A stretch of 52,139 nt of DNA from Anaerolineae bacterium (lineage in GTDB: Bacteria; Chloroflexota; Anaerolineae; Promineifilales; Promineifilaceae): the NCBI GenBank assembly GCA_019637635.1, contig JAHBVI010000040.1, positions 1-52,139 of the forward strand, read 5' to 3'. The first letter of the stretch is position 1. Every line of letters starts with the position of its first letter. The notes below the pieces were generated by a model. The model ran no database searches. It had not been told where the DNA came from and was given only the letters and a program-made list of their open reading frames with translations. This document shows positions 41,650 to 50,476 of the stretch, in pieces. A program made the position numbers and the translations under genes.

Positions 41650-43388
41650 GGTTTACGCCTCCACTCGTGTATGTTCCACAGGTGCGAATCCCAATCGGTG
41701 AGTTCCACTCCCTCAATCTGGTTGCTAACGCCGGAGACCCGCGCCCGGCTGATGAGGGGGATGACGATGCCGTTTTGCACCAGCATATCATTCATTTGCT
41801 TAAAAAGCTGTTCGCGCATGGCCGGGTCTGTTTCCGCCACCACCTGGGTATAGAGGGTGTCATAGGCGTCGCTGCACCAGCGGGCCACATTCACGCCCAC
41901 CCAACTACCATCGGTAGCCTGCGGGATACGGGCGCACGTCCATTCGCGCATGTAGGAGGTGGGGTCGGGCGTCTGGTTGCCATTGGTGAACATGGGCATA
42001 TCGGCCGTACCCGCCCACAGGCTGTTGGGGATGGCGGTGCTGGTACTGAAAAACTGGCCGCTCACGTCCAATTTCAGGTCTATACCGATTTCCCCCAGGG
42101 ATTGCTGGATCAGGCGCTGCGTGGCCTGGCGCAAGGCGTTGGGGCCGGTGCGCAAGGTGAGGGAGAGGTCACGGCCGTTCTTGTCCACAATCCCATTGCC
42201 ATTTGTATCCGCCCAGCCGGCCTGCGCCAGCAATTGCCTGGCCCTGTCTAAATCGTAGGGGTAAAAATCCTGCTCAGAGCGAAAATTGGCCGGGGCAAAC
42301 AAGATGGCGTTGGCCTCCGCGCCGGTCGGCCCATACAGAGCGGCAATCGCTTCCTTGTCAATAGCATGGGCGATGGCCTGAGCCACCAGCAGGTTGCTCT
42401 CGTCGGCGACCACGTTCAGGATAGGATGGGGGGTGGTGAAGGTGGTGTCGTTGGGGTCATTCTGAATGAGGGAAATGAACTCCACCCGGCCACCCAAACT
42501 GTTCATCAGCCGCCCGACGCCATTGCCCTCCTCTACCATTCTGTCCAGCACATCCCCCTCGAGCTGCAAGTTGTAGGCAAAGTCTACGTCGCCAAATTGT
42601 AAGACAGCGCCGGCCGCTTCTACGGCCGTGCCGCCCCCCTGCATCTCCACCCGCCGAAAATACAAATCTTCTTTGCCCCGATAATAGGGGTTCACCTCAT
42701 AAATCAGCTTCACCGTCGTCACCAGTTCACTGCCCAGGAACAACACCTCTTCCGTATTGGCCGAAAGCAACTGGTACGGCCCCGTCCCCACCGAGGGCAC
42801 AGGCGCTTCACTGGCTTCAGAATAGATGTGCCCCGGTATGATCATGCCTTCCGTACCTACAAAGGGCAGCGCCCAGGCGGGGTTGGTGTCCTTAAAATTG
42901 ACCTGCACCGTTTGCATATCCACCACGTCCACGCTCTCCACGGCGTTATAGGTGCTGGCCGTGACCGCGCCCTCACTTTGGATGAAGTCATAGGTGAATT
43001 TTATGTCGTGGGCGGTAAAGGCTTTGCCGTCTGACCAGCGCAGCCCCGCCGGAATTTGCCAGCGCACCCATTTCAAATCGGGGTCAAGCAGGCCGTTCTC
43101 AAAAGTGGGGATTTCGGCCGCCAGTACCGGTACCAGTTCACCGTCGGCGTTGAAGCTGGCCAGCGGTTCATAGATCAGCCGCGCCGCGTCCCGGTCAGCG
43201 GTGGCGCTGGTCAGGTGGGGGTTCACCACTTTGGGCGCCTGCCACCAAAAGAGGCGCAAGGTGCGGTCTTTTAGCTCTGACGTGGGAATGACAATGGGGG
43301 TAGCAGTAGGCCGGAGCGTGGGTTCGTTCACGGCCGTGCAGCCGACCAGTAGCGCCAGATAAAAAATGAGCAACCAGTTTCGCATCAT
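41646..43388 (-). CDS. Family 5 peptide/solute-binding lipoprotein
   Basis: This is a 580-residue lipoprotein (MMRNWLLIFYLALLVGC, Cys17) of the DppA/OppA type (SBP family 5): LRLFWWQAPKVVNPHLTS, ARLIYEPLASFNADGELVPVLAAEIP, LRWSDGKAFTAHDIKFTYDF, and DLDRARQLLAQAGWADTNGNG. ATG 43388 is chosen because AGGAT lies six bases upstream; a longer frame would run into a repeat array. No permease or ATPase gene is adjacent. It is coupled (ATGA overlap) to a HAMP-GAF sensor, which suggests a role as a ligand receptor for signalling and not for uptake. Confidence 0.92.
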   Translation of the reverse strand: MMRNWLLIFYLALLVGCTAVNEPTLRPTATPIVIPTSELKDRTLRLFWWQAPKVVNPHLTSATADRDAARLIYEPLASFNADGELVPVLAAEIPTFENGLLDPDLKWVRWQIPAGLRWSDGKAFTAHDIKFTYDFIQSEGAVTASTYNAVESVDVVDMQTVQVNFKDTNPAWALPFVGTEGMIIPGHIYSEASEAPVPSVGTGPYQLLSANTEEVLFLGSELVTTVKLIYEVNPYYRGKEDLYFRRVEMQGGGTAVEAAGAVLQFGDVDFAYNLQLEGDVLDRMVEEGNGVGRLMNSLGGRVEFISLIQNDPNDTTFTTPHPILNVVADESNLLVAQAIAHAIDKEAIAALYGPTGAEANAILFAPANFRSEQDFYPYDLDRARQLLAQAGWADTNGNGIVDKNGRDLSLTLRTGPNALRQATQRLIQQSLGEIGIDLKLDVSGQFFSTSTAIPNSLWAGTADMPMFTNGNQTPDPTSYMREWTCARIPQATDGSWVGVNVARWCSDAYDTLYTQVVAETDPAMREQLFKQMNDMLVQNGIVIPLISRARVSGVSNQIEGVELTDWDSHLWNIHEWRRKP

Positions 43389-43405
43389 AGCAAATCCTGA
43401 AAATA

Positions 43406-43450
43406 GGAGATTGGAGATTGGCTCAATCTCCAATCTTTAATCTCTAATCT
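43406..43450. repeat. Heptad-word dyad array (GGAGATT type)
   Basis: GGAGATT GGAGATT GG, a GCT loop, then CAATCTC CAATCTT TAATCTC TAATCTC. AGATTGGAGATTG (43408-43420) pairs perfectly with CAATCTCCAATCT (43424-43436). It lies 8 bases from the methyltransferase stop and 18 bases from the lipoprotein start, filling the gap between them. Confidence 0.8.
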
Positions 43451-43458
43451 CTACCTTA

Positions 43459-44220
43459 TCATGCCGCCTTCTCTCCCCAAATCATCAAATAATACGAATG
43501 GCATAACAACGGGCCATTTTGTAAATCTGCTTCCAGACGGGCCAGGCCACGCCGCCAGGCAGCTTCGTCAATCAGGTGCAGCGACGAGTACGCCTTGTTG
43601 CGGTATCCGGCGGGGTCATAGAGCATATAGGGATATTCGGCCATCTTTTCCACAATGTTCACAAACCCGGCAGCCGCCGTCTCTTCCAATAACTCGTGGG
43701 TGGTAGGATACCGCGCCAGGTTAACGGCTATCGTCTCCGGGAAATAGGTAGCCAGCGGCTCGCGGTGGCTGATGATCCACTCTGAATCGGTGACGGTGCA
43801 GACCTTACCACCTGGTTTCAGCACCCGCATCGCCTCTTGAAAATAGGTCAGGCGATGCTGAATGTGGTGGCTGACGTCCACCGTGTACACCAGGTCAAAC
43901 ATCTCGTCGGGGAAATCCAGGTGGCGGGCGTAGCCCATGAGCCACTGAATGCCATTGGCGCGGAGATTGGCTCTGGCCTGGGACAGCATCTTCTCCGCCG
44001 GGTCAAGGCCATAACAGGCGGCGTGGGTACGGGCGGAAATCTCCGTCAGATAATTGCCCGTGCCGCAGCCCACTTCCAGCACCACGCTTTCAGCATTGAT
44101 ATTGCCGCGCACTAACAAATCCTCCAACACGGGTGGGTCAATTTTGCGGAACTGCGCATACTCGTCCGCAAAGGTGTTGAAGTCTTGTCGGGATCGTTGG
44201 TTCTCTTCTTGATTGGTCAA
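43459..44220 (-). CDS. SAM-dependent methyltransferase (type 11)
   Basis: This is a 253-residue class I methyltransferase. Motif I is VVLEVGCGTGNYLTEI, the acidic motif II is CYGLDPAEKML, and DLVYTVDVSHHI and AMRVLKPGGKVCTVTDSEW correspond to motifs post-I to III. It resembles small-molecule methyltransferases of the UbiE/type 11 group, and the substrate cannot be told. The only start available is TTG 44220, with no clear ribosome site, so the first residues are uncertain. It lies between two GAGATT-type repeat arrays. Confidence 0.87.
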   Translation of the reverse strand: MTNQEENQRSRQDFNTFADEYAQFRKIDPPVLEDLLVRGNINAESVVLEVGCGTGNYLTEISARTHAACYGLDPAEKMLSQARANLRANGIQWLMGYARHLDFPDEMFDLVYTVDVSHHIQHRLTYFQEAMRVLKPGGKVCTVTDSEWIISHREPLATYFPETIAVNLARYPTTHELLEETAAAGFVNIVEKMAEYPYMLYDPAGYRNKAYSSLHLIDEAAWRRGLARLEADLQNGPLLCHSYYLMIWGEKAA

Positions 44221-44232
44221 GGGTGTTGTTTT

Positions 44233-44291
44233 GAGATTAGAGATTGGAGATTAGAGATTGTGCAATCTCCAATCTCTAATCTCCAATCTCT
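44233..44291. repeat. Heptad-word dyad array (GAGATTA/GAGATTG)
   Basis: Exact 7-base words GAGATTA GAGATTG GAGATTA GAGATTG, a TG spacer, then CAATCTC CAATCTC TAATCTC CAATCTC. Pairing is perfect when shifted by one word. The right arm encodes the last residues (S-E-I-G-D) and TAG stop (44276-44278) of the GNAT gene. Confidence 0.85.
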
Positions 44292-44779
44292 GACCTCATA
44301 TGCTGCACTAAATACACATCCAGCCACTCATCAAATTTGTAACCTACTTCTTGCAGCAGGCCGACGGTGCGGAAGCCGATGGATTCCACCATGCGGCGGC
44401 TGACTTCGTTGCCGGCATACACGTTGCCCATGACGGTATGATACCCGGCGGCGTAGGCAGCCTCTAACAAAGCTACCAACAAAGCCTTGCCAATCCCCTG
44501 ACCGCGATAATCCTGGCGGATATATTCAGAGGCGATGACGGTACGGCCGTAGGCCGGCCGATCTGACCATTTACTCACCGAGGCAAACCCGACCACCTCG
44601 CCGTTATCCTCCGCTACCAAAATGGGATAGGCGGGCATGTGCTGGTGGTACCACTCTTCCCGGTCGGCCACCGTCTTGGGTACAGTATCAAACGTATTGC
44701 GCGTGTACACAATGGCCTCATTGTATATCTCCGTAATGGCCAGGATGTCGTTGGGGGTAGCGGGGCGGATGGTGGGCAT
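44276..44779 (-). CDS. GNAT N-acetyltransferase (phosphinothricin acetyltransferase-like)
   Basis: This is a 167-residue GNAT enzyme of the Pat/YncA group: IRPATPNDILAITEIYNEAI at the N terminus, TFDTVPKTVADREEWY, the acetyl-CoA-binding motif IRQDYRGQGIGKALL and GNVYAGNEVSRRMVESIGF. It would acetylate a primary amine using acetyl-CoA; the substrate is unknown. No ribosome site is visible at ATG 44779. The C-terminal pentapeptide comes from the repeat array. Confidence 0.9.
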   Translation of the reverse strand: MPTIRPATPNDILAITEIYNEAIVYTRNTFDTVPKTVADREEWYHQHMPAYPILVAEDNGEVVGFASVSKWSDRPAYGRTVIASEYIRQDYRGQGIGKALLVALLEAAYAAGYHTVMGNVYAGNEVSRRMVESIGFRTVGLLQEVGYKFDEWLDVYLVQHMRSEIGD

Positions 44780-44790
44780 ATTGTCAAAGT

Positions 44791-44852
44791 AGTGCCAGGC
44801 ACGCCGTTAACCGTTTCGGTCGTCCAGGTTGGTTGTCGGCGTGCCTGGCACT
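44791..44852. repeat. GTGCCAGGCAC-type inverted repeat
   Basis: AGTGCCAGGCACGCCG (44791-44806) and CGGCGTGCCTGGCACT (44837-44852) are a perfect 16-bp inverted repeat. It lies between the GNAT and transporter-like genes. It shares its terminal word with the element at 25990-26051. Confidence 0.82.
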
Positions 44853-44861
44853 TCTAGTAAG

Positions 44862-47800
44862 TTACTCAAGCTGGTCAAACACCTTATGCAGGGCGCGGGG
44901 GTGCGATTTGGTGAGGCTGGCCACCTGGTCGGTGGTTTCGCGCAGGCGTTGGCTGAGGACGTTGATCAGTTCCAACGACAGGTCGGGATATTGCCGCGCC
45001 AGAGCAATCAGCGGTTCGCGGCGCAGGGTGAGGGTGACGGTGTCTTGCAGGGCTACGGCCGTGTCTGTGCGCGGGCTGGCGTCGAACAAATTCATCTCGC
45101 CAAAATAGGAGTACGCCTCAATGGTCGCCAGCCGGGCCACCACCCCTTTGCGTGATTCCCGCTCAATGCTCACCCGGCCCTGCACCACCACATACAATTG
45201 GCCGCCGGGGTGGCCTTCTTTATAAATCAGCGTATCTTCCGTGTAAAACGCCTCTTCACAAACCGAGGCCAGCACCTTGAGTTGGTCAACCGTCATCTCG
45301 CGGAAAAAGAGGACTTCCTTCAGGAAAATAATACGTTCAATGGTAGATAACATCGTGACCTCCTGTGGCTGTGTACGCCGCCGGGAAAGGGCATCACCCT
45401 TACCGGCCATGCGCTCATTGGCCCGCTGCACCGCCAGCCGCACCTCTTCCTCCGGGGCCAGATTAGCCATCTGCAACCAGGCCAATATGCGCGTCACGGG
45501 AATGGTTTTGGCCACGGCCGGCGGCGGGTAATAGACCGTTTCCAGGGCGGTCGGTGTGGGGGCCGGCGCGGGAGCGGGTTCGTCGGCGGCCAGAGCATCC
45601 AACAGACCGCTGGCGCGGGCGGCCCGTTCGCGGCGCGATTGGCGGGCATCGGCCGGTTTTGTTTCGGCGGGTGGCGCATCCTTCGCCGCGGGCGGCGTTT
45701 CCCCTTCTTCGGTGAGCATGTTCAACAGATCGGCGCTGCTGCGGCGGCGGGGCGCACGGCCGTCGGCGGCGGTATCATTGGGTTTAGGCGATGGGACTGT
45801 TTGTTGCGGGGCCGTTTGTTGCGGGGCCGTTTGTTGCGGGGCCGTTTGTTGCGGGGCAACAATGGCCTGCCCAATTTCGCCCAGCGCGTGAACGGCAATC
45901 GAGCGCGGCCAGGGGTCTACGGCCATATCCGTGGCCAGCTTTCCCATGGCTTCGGCCGTGCTGGGGAACTTCATATCCCATAATTCCTGGCTGATCTGTC
46001 TGATCTCTACCAGCGATGGTTCCGTCTGGGCCAGGGGGGCAATCATCTCGGCCGTTTGCGCCGAGGTGAGTGATTCCAACGCTTCCACTGCGTTGACGCG
46101 CACGCGCTCCACGTCGCTGGCCAACGATTCCCGAATGACGGCTACTGATTCTGGCTTTTGCACGGCCGTGAGCAAAAAGAAAATCTCGTCCAGCAAACGG
46201 CCGTTTTCGTTCCGAAACAGCGTCAGCAACACGTTCACGGTGGCATAACTTTGGATGGCGGTCAACGCCTCGATGTAGCCCACGTTTTCGGCAATTTGCA
46301 GCAGGTTGGCCTGAATTTGCGCCGTCACCAGGGGGCCATATTCGCGCCGGTTGATGCGCCCCAGGATCACGGTTGCCATTTTGCGCAATTGCGGATCGGG
46401 CGAATCGAGCAGGGGGTGAATGGTGGGGATCACTTTTTTGCCCAGACCGGCCAGGACGGTCACGGCCGTAGCCCGCAGTTGGGGGCTGTTATCCCGCAGC
46501 GTCTCCGCCAACAAGGGATAAACACGTTGGTCGCCCAGCCGCGCCAGCGTCACCAATGACGCCTCGCGGGTGCGCTCTACCGGGTCATGCAGCCGGTCGC
46601 TCATCGCCTGCGTCACCTGTTCCACCACCGGCGGGGACATTTTCTGCGTGGAGAACCGTTCCAAAATCAGCGCCGCTTCCAGCCGCACCCGGTCAGACGG
46701 ATCGGGCAGCATCCCGGTGACGTTGCCCACAAAACCCATATCTTCGGTTTGCCCCAACGCCCGCAGCGCCGCCGCCCGCTCGGCCGATTCTTCGCTGCCG
46801 AGCATGGTTTGTACCAGCCGCAAAGCCCGTTCCCGCTGGGCCAGGTCGCCATAACGCAGTAGACCGGGGAGTGCTTGCAGGCGCACGGCCGTGTCCGCAT
46901 CGTCCAACATGCGCGCCGCCGCCGCCAGATAATGGGTATCCTGCGCCCCATCCACCCGTTCCAACCCGGCCAAAGCCGAGCGGCGTACCTGTGGGTCTTC
47001 GTCACCCAAAAATTCGGCGAAAAAATCATGCACGGCGGGCACCGGGGCCGCCACCGCCGCCAGAATATCCAGCACCGCCGCCCGCATATGGGCGTCCCGG
47101 CTGCGGGCCACGTCGGCCAGAATGGGTACCGCCTTGTCGCCACCCGCCTCGCTGATCAGCGTCACCATAAACAGGGTCATCTCGTCGCTCTGGCTTTGCT
47201 CCAGCCGCTCGCGCAGCCAATCCAGCGCCGCCGGGTCTGTCACCGTCACGTCCGCCGCCTCCTGTCCCAACAAAAAGGAGTAATCTTCCTGTTCCAACAT
47301 AGTCACTAACGCATTGGTATATTGTCGGCTCACCCGCCAGGCTGCCCCCAGATAAACGATGGCCACCAGCAGCAGCAGCACGGGCAATACCCAATCAACA
47401 CGGGTGATAAAAGGCAGCAGCAGCAACAACCCGCCAAGCAACGACGCGGTAGGCACCAGCAGGCCATTGACAAACGCCCGCGCCCGCCCCTTCATGCGCA
47501 GGGGCACGGCGTTGTAGAGCAAATTGTCAATGGGGTTGCGGAAAGTGGTGTTCAGCACATTGGCCGAAAGATAAGCCAGAGAGCCAAAAAGCACAATGCC
47601 GGGCGTCAGGGAGAGAAGGATGACTATGAGCAACCCACCGGCAATGCCGGCCGTGCCCACCGGAAAGATGAGGTTGGCATTGTGCAGGCCGATTTTGTTG
47701 ATGAGGCGGCTGAGCAGGAAGATTTGCACCGGCAGCAGCAGCAAATTGGCCCAGCCTTCCAGATTGCCCAGGAAGGCGGTGGCGGCCACGTGGCTGCCAA

Positions 47801-48593
47801 ATGCGCCATCAATGATGCGGCTGCTTTCAAATTTCATCAGGATGAGCAGCAGGGAAACGAGCAGGGTGGCCAGGGCCAGCCAGCGCAGGTAGGGTGAATC
47901 CATGACGTAGCGGTAGCCTTCGCGCAGGCTTTGGGTGAAGGAGATGGCGGCGGGGGCGGATGGGGCGGCTTCCGCTACAACTGTGCCCTTCTCGCGCAAT
48001 ATGACGGGCGAGAGCCAGACCAGCGCGGACATCACCAGCAGTGCCAGCGCCCACAGGGCGATCACGGCCTCGGATGACCCCAACCAGCGGGTGAGAAAGC
48101 CGACGCTGAAACCGGCAAATGCGCCGGCCAGCCGGGCATTGGAGGCCAGCACGGGCACAATACGTTTGGCGGCGCGGGCGTCATAAAAACCGGTGACATA
48201 TGTCCACCAATGCAGGTTGAGGATGAAGGGGATGACGGTGAAGAGGGGATAGAGCAAAAATGCGCCGGCCGCCTGATAATCGGCGATGAGCAGATACCAG
48301 CCAATGAGTACGGCCGTGGCGCTGCCCAACGCGATAATCCATAGGAGACGGCCGTGATTCAACCGGTCCGCAAAAGGGGAGTAAACCATCACCAGCAGGA
48401 TGGCCGCCACCCCTTCGACGATGAAACTGAAACCGAGCCGGTCTACCCCCACTACCTGCCAGAACAAGGGCTGCACCGTCAGTTTGCCCCATGTGATGCC
48501 CGTGACGGCCAGGAAAGCCATCAAAAACAGCAGCAAAACACGCGGCCACTCCTCACGGCGAATGTTAAACAGGCGGCTGATGAAGGCGGGCAT
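44862..48593 (-). CDS. Transporter-like membrane / HEAT / cyclic-nucleotide-binding fusion
   Basis: This is a 1243-residue protein with three parts. Residues 1-430 are a 10-12-span membrane region resembling MFS or bacterial NTT-type (ADP/ATP) carriers (WPRVLLLFLMAFLAVTG, LNTTFRNPIDNLLYNAVPLRMKGRARAFVNG). Residues 440-890 are HEAT-like repeats (DEDPQVRRSALAGLERV, DPSDRVRLEAALIL, DNSPQLRATAVTVLAGLG). After a Pro/Ala-rich linker with four PQQTA units (about 912-931), residues 1100-1225 form a CRP-like cyclic-nucleotide domain with phosphate cassette YFGEMNLFDASPRTDTAVA, where the Glu and Arg that hold cAMP are kept. A plausible role is a cAMP-gated membrane protein; the transported solute is unknown. 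No ribosome site is obvious at ATG 48593. Confidence 0.9.
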   Translation of the reverse strand: MPAFISRLFNIRREEWPRVLLLFLMAFLAVTGITWGKLTVQPLFWQVVGVDRLGFSFIVEGVAAILLVMVYSPFADRLNHGRLLWIIALGSATAVLIGWYLLIADYQAAGAFLLYPLFTVIPFILNLHWWTYVTGFYDARAAKRIVPVLASNARLAGAFAGFSVGFLTRWLGSSEAVIALWALALLVMSALVWLSPVILREKGTVVAEAAPSAPAAISFTQSLREGYRYVMDSPYLRWLALATLLVSLLLILMKFESSRIIDGAFGSHVAATAFLGNLEGWANLLLLPVQIFLLSRLINKIGLHNANLIFPVGTAGIAGGLLIVILLSLTPGIVLFGSLAYLSANVLNTTFRNPIDNLLYNAVPLRMKGRARAFVNGLLVPTASLLGGLLLLLPFITRVDWVLPVLLLLVAIVYLGAAWRVSRQYTNALVTMLEQEDYSFLLGQEAADVTVTDPAALDWLRERLEQSQSDEMTLFMVTLISEAGGDKAVPILADVARSRDAHMRAAVLDILAAVAAPVPAVHDFFAEFLGDEDPQVRRSALAGLERVDGAQDTHYLAAAARMLDDADTAVRLQALPGLLRYGDLAQRERALRLVQTMLGSEESAERAAALRALGQTEDMGFVGNVTGMLPDPSDRVRLEAALILERFSTQKMSPPVVEQVTQAMSDRLHDPVERTREASLVTLARLGDQRVYPLLAETLRDNSPQLRATAVTVLAGLGKKVIPTIHPLLDSPDPQLRKMATVILGRINRREYGPLVTAQIQANLLQIAENVGYIEALTAIQSYATVNVLLTLFRNENGRLLDEIFFLLTAVQKPESVAVIRESLASDVERVRVNAVEALESLTSAQTAEMIAPLAQTEPSLVEIRQISQELWDMKFPSTAEAMGKLATDMAVDPWPRSIAVHALGEIGQAIVAPQQTAPQQTAPQQTAPQQTVPSPKPNDTAADGRAPRRRSSADLLNMLTEEGETPPAAKDAPPAETKPADARQSRRERAARASGLLDALAADEPAPAPAPTPTALETVYYPPPAVAKTIPVTRILAWLQMANLAPEEEVRLAVQRANERMAGKGDALSRRRTQPQEVTMLSTIERIIFLKEVLFFREMTVDQLKVLASVCEEAFYTEDTLIYKEGHPGGQLYVVVQGRVSIERESRKGVVARLATIEAYSYFGEMNLFDASPRTDTAVALQDTVTLTLRREPLIALARQYPDLSLELINVLSQRLRETTDQVASLTKSHPRALHKVFDQLE
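45800..45859. repeat. 15-base tandem repeat inside the HEAT fusion gene
   Basis: TTTGTTGCGGGGCCG is repeated three times exactly, and a fourth copy lacks the last two bases. It encodes PQQTA units on the minus strand. A unit of 15 keeps the frame, so copy number can vary without harm. Confidence 0.9.
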
Positions 48594-48630
48594 GGCGTGT
48601 AGTATACACGAAAGGGATGGAGCAAGTAAG

Positions 48631-48684
48631 AGGTGGGATAAGGGGGTGTACGGTCGTTCGCCCCCTCACCCCCTCACCCATTCT
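48631..48684. repeat. Octad-word dyad array after the potassium channel gene
   Basis: AGGTGGGATAAGGGGGTG is followed after about 12 bases by CCCCCTCA CCCCCTCA CCCATTCT. GGGGGTG (48642-48648) pairs with CACCCCC (48667-48673). The TGA stop of the channel gene (48674-48676) lies in the right arm. Confidence 0.65.
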
Positions 48685-50374
48685 CCACAGGTTGATACCG
48701 CCGCAGGAACACATCCTCCGCATTGGCCGCGCCAATCAGCACCATCTCCATTTGCGAAAACAACAGCGTTTGGGGATCCGGGTTGATGATGGTGTCGTCG
48801 TGATGTTTCAGGGCAATGACCGTACAACCCGTCTCCTGGCGGATGGCCGCCGCCGCAATGCTTTTGCCGTGCAACGCTTTGGGCGTTTTCACTTTGAAAA
48901 TGCCCAACCCCTCGGCCACCATCAAAATATCTCCCCGATCCAGGAAACGCATGATCTCATTGGTGCCCATCGAGGCATAGGACATCACAAAATCGGCCCC
49001 GGCGCGGTGCAGCGTTTCTACATTCCGCTCCAACGTCGCCCGGCTGATGATCTGAATATCGGGCCGCAGACGGCGGCAGTAAATGGTCAGGTAAATGTTG
49101 GTGTTATCGTCATTTGTGGTCACCACTACCGTATCCGTCTCCCGGATACCTGCCTTTTCCAGAACGGACAGGTCGGCCGCGTCACCCAGCACATATTTCT
49201 CCGGGTCGCGGATGCGTTCCGGTAATCTGTCCACGATCCGGTAATCCAGGCCACGTTCTAGCAGCGCGCGCGCCGTGGCCCGCCCCACCCGGCCGCCGCC
49301 CAAAATAACCACCGGCTTTTCGTGATTACGCTGATGGTAATACAGCTCGTTATACCGCTGCATTTGCTCTGCCGCACCGGCCAACACCAGAATGGTATCG
49401 GCCGTGATCAGCGTATCCGGGCCGGCGTTTTCATATTGACCACGCACCCACACCCCTAAGACCAAAATACCCGTGTCTTCGCGCAGGCGGCTGTGGCGCA
49501 ACTGTTTACCCACCAATGGCGTGTCGCGCACGGCCGCTTCCGCAATCACCAGGTCCTCAAATTCGCCAATGACGTGCGCCAATGTATCCCCGCCCGAAAC
49601 CCGCCGCGACAATGCCTGGCCCATCATCTCCCCCAAACGAAACACGTAGTTACAGCCGGCCAGATACAAAATGTCTATCGAAGCCGAGGCATTGGCCGTG
49701 GCCACAATAGGCACATGTTCAGACACTTCCCGCACCGTAAAGGCCACATTGGTATTCATCATGTCGTTGTTGCTGGTGGCAACCAGGGCCGCATTTTCCA
49801 CGTGGATACGGCGATACGTATCCGGGCTATCCAAATCTCCCCGCACCACCGCATACCCCAGGTCATGCAGCCGCAGCGCCTCGTCTAAATCAGGCACCAG
49901 CAACACATAAGGGTAATGGAACAACTCCAGCCGCTTGATCAGCGCCCTGGTCACGGCATCCAGCGACGTAATGATGACGTGGCCATGACTTTTTTCCGGC
50001 AATCGCGTAGGCGCGCGGGCTTCCGATTGGGCTTTGACCCAGGGGGCGTAGAAAAATTCGATGAAGGTGAACGGCAGCAGCACCAGCAGTAAAACGATGC
50101 CCGTCAGCAGCACGATGATGGAAAACAGCCGCCCCAGGTCTGAGTGAAAGGTAATATCCCCAAAACCCAGGGTAGACATAACGGTCAGCGTCCAGTAAAA
50201 GCCAGTGATCCAGCTAAAGCTGCGCCCCTCCCAGGCCATGATGTAGTGGAACAACACGCTATAAAGAGCAACCACCCCGGCCAGGATGAGCAGAAAGCGA
50301 AACAGGCTCAACAACTGCACCCGGCTAGGCCGGTGGCGCAGGAAATAATACAGTTGGGAGGGCAGGAATTTCAT
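48674..50374 (-). CDS. Potassium channel with two RCK domains
   Basis: This is a 566-residue two-span ion channel. TM1 is about 24-45, the pore has selectivity filter T-L-G-F-G-D (68-73), and TM2 is about 84-108. The cytoplasmic part has two RCK (TrkA-N/TrkA-C) units: the first begins HVIITSLDAVTRAL and has lost the GxGxxG motif, and the second KPVVILGGGRVGRATARALL keeps it and may bind NAD or another nucleotide. The architecture is like tandem-RCK channels such as GsuK. It would mediate gated K+ flux in the inner membrane. The C terminus (E-N-G-stop) runs into an octad array. Confidence 0.93.
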   Translation of the reverse strand: MKFLPSQLYYFLRHRPSRVQLLSLFRFLLILAGVVALYSVLFHYIMAWEGRSFSWITGFYWTLTVMSTLGFGDITFHSDLGRLFSIIVLLTGIVLLLVLLPFTFIEFFYAPWVKAQSEARAPTRLPEKSHGHVIITSLDAVTRALIKRLELFHYPYVLLVPDLDEALRLHDLGYAVVRGDLDSPDTYRRIHVENAALVATSNNDMMNTNVAFTVREVSEHVPIVATANASASIDILYLAGCNYVFRLGEMMGQALSRRVSGGDTLAHVIGEFEDLVIAEAAVRDTPLVGKQLRHSRLREDTGILVLGVWVRGQYENAGPDTLITADTILVLAGAAEQMQRYNELYYHQRNHEKPVVILGGGRVGRATARALLERGLDYRIVDRLPERIRDPEKYVLGDAADLSVLEKAGIRETDTVVVTTNDDNTNIYLTIYCRRLRPDIQIISRATLERNVETLHRAGADFVMSYASMGTNEIMRFLDRGDILMVAEGLGIFKVKTPKALHGKSIAAAAIRQETGCTVIALKHHDDTIINPDPQTLLFSQMEMVLIGAANAEDVFLRRYQPVENG

Positions 50375-50476
50375 GTGCCAATTGTAGCCTGCAATTTTTT
50401 AGGCGGCAGTTACCCCCAATCAACAAGAAACCAGCGGGTATTATGTGACCACAATGGGTTCTGACACAGGTGAGGC

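Noticed and set aside
43389..43433. Longer N terminus of the peptide-binding lipoprotein (ATG 43433)
   Set aside because: It would place a repeat-encoded peptide before a normal lipoprotein signal; ATG 43388 has a ribosome site.
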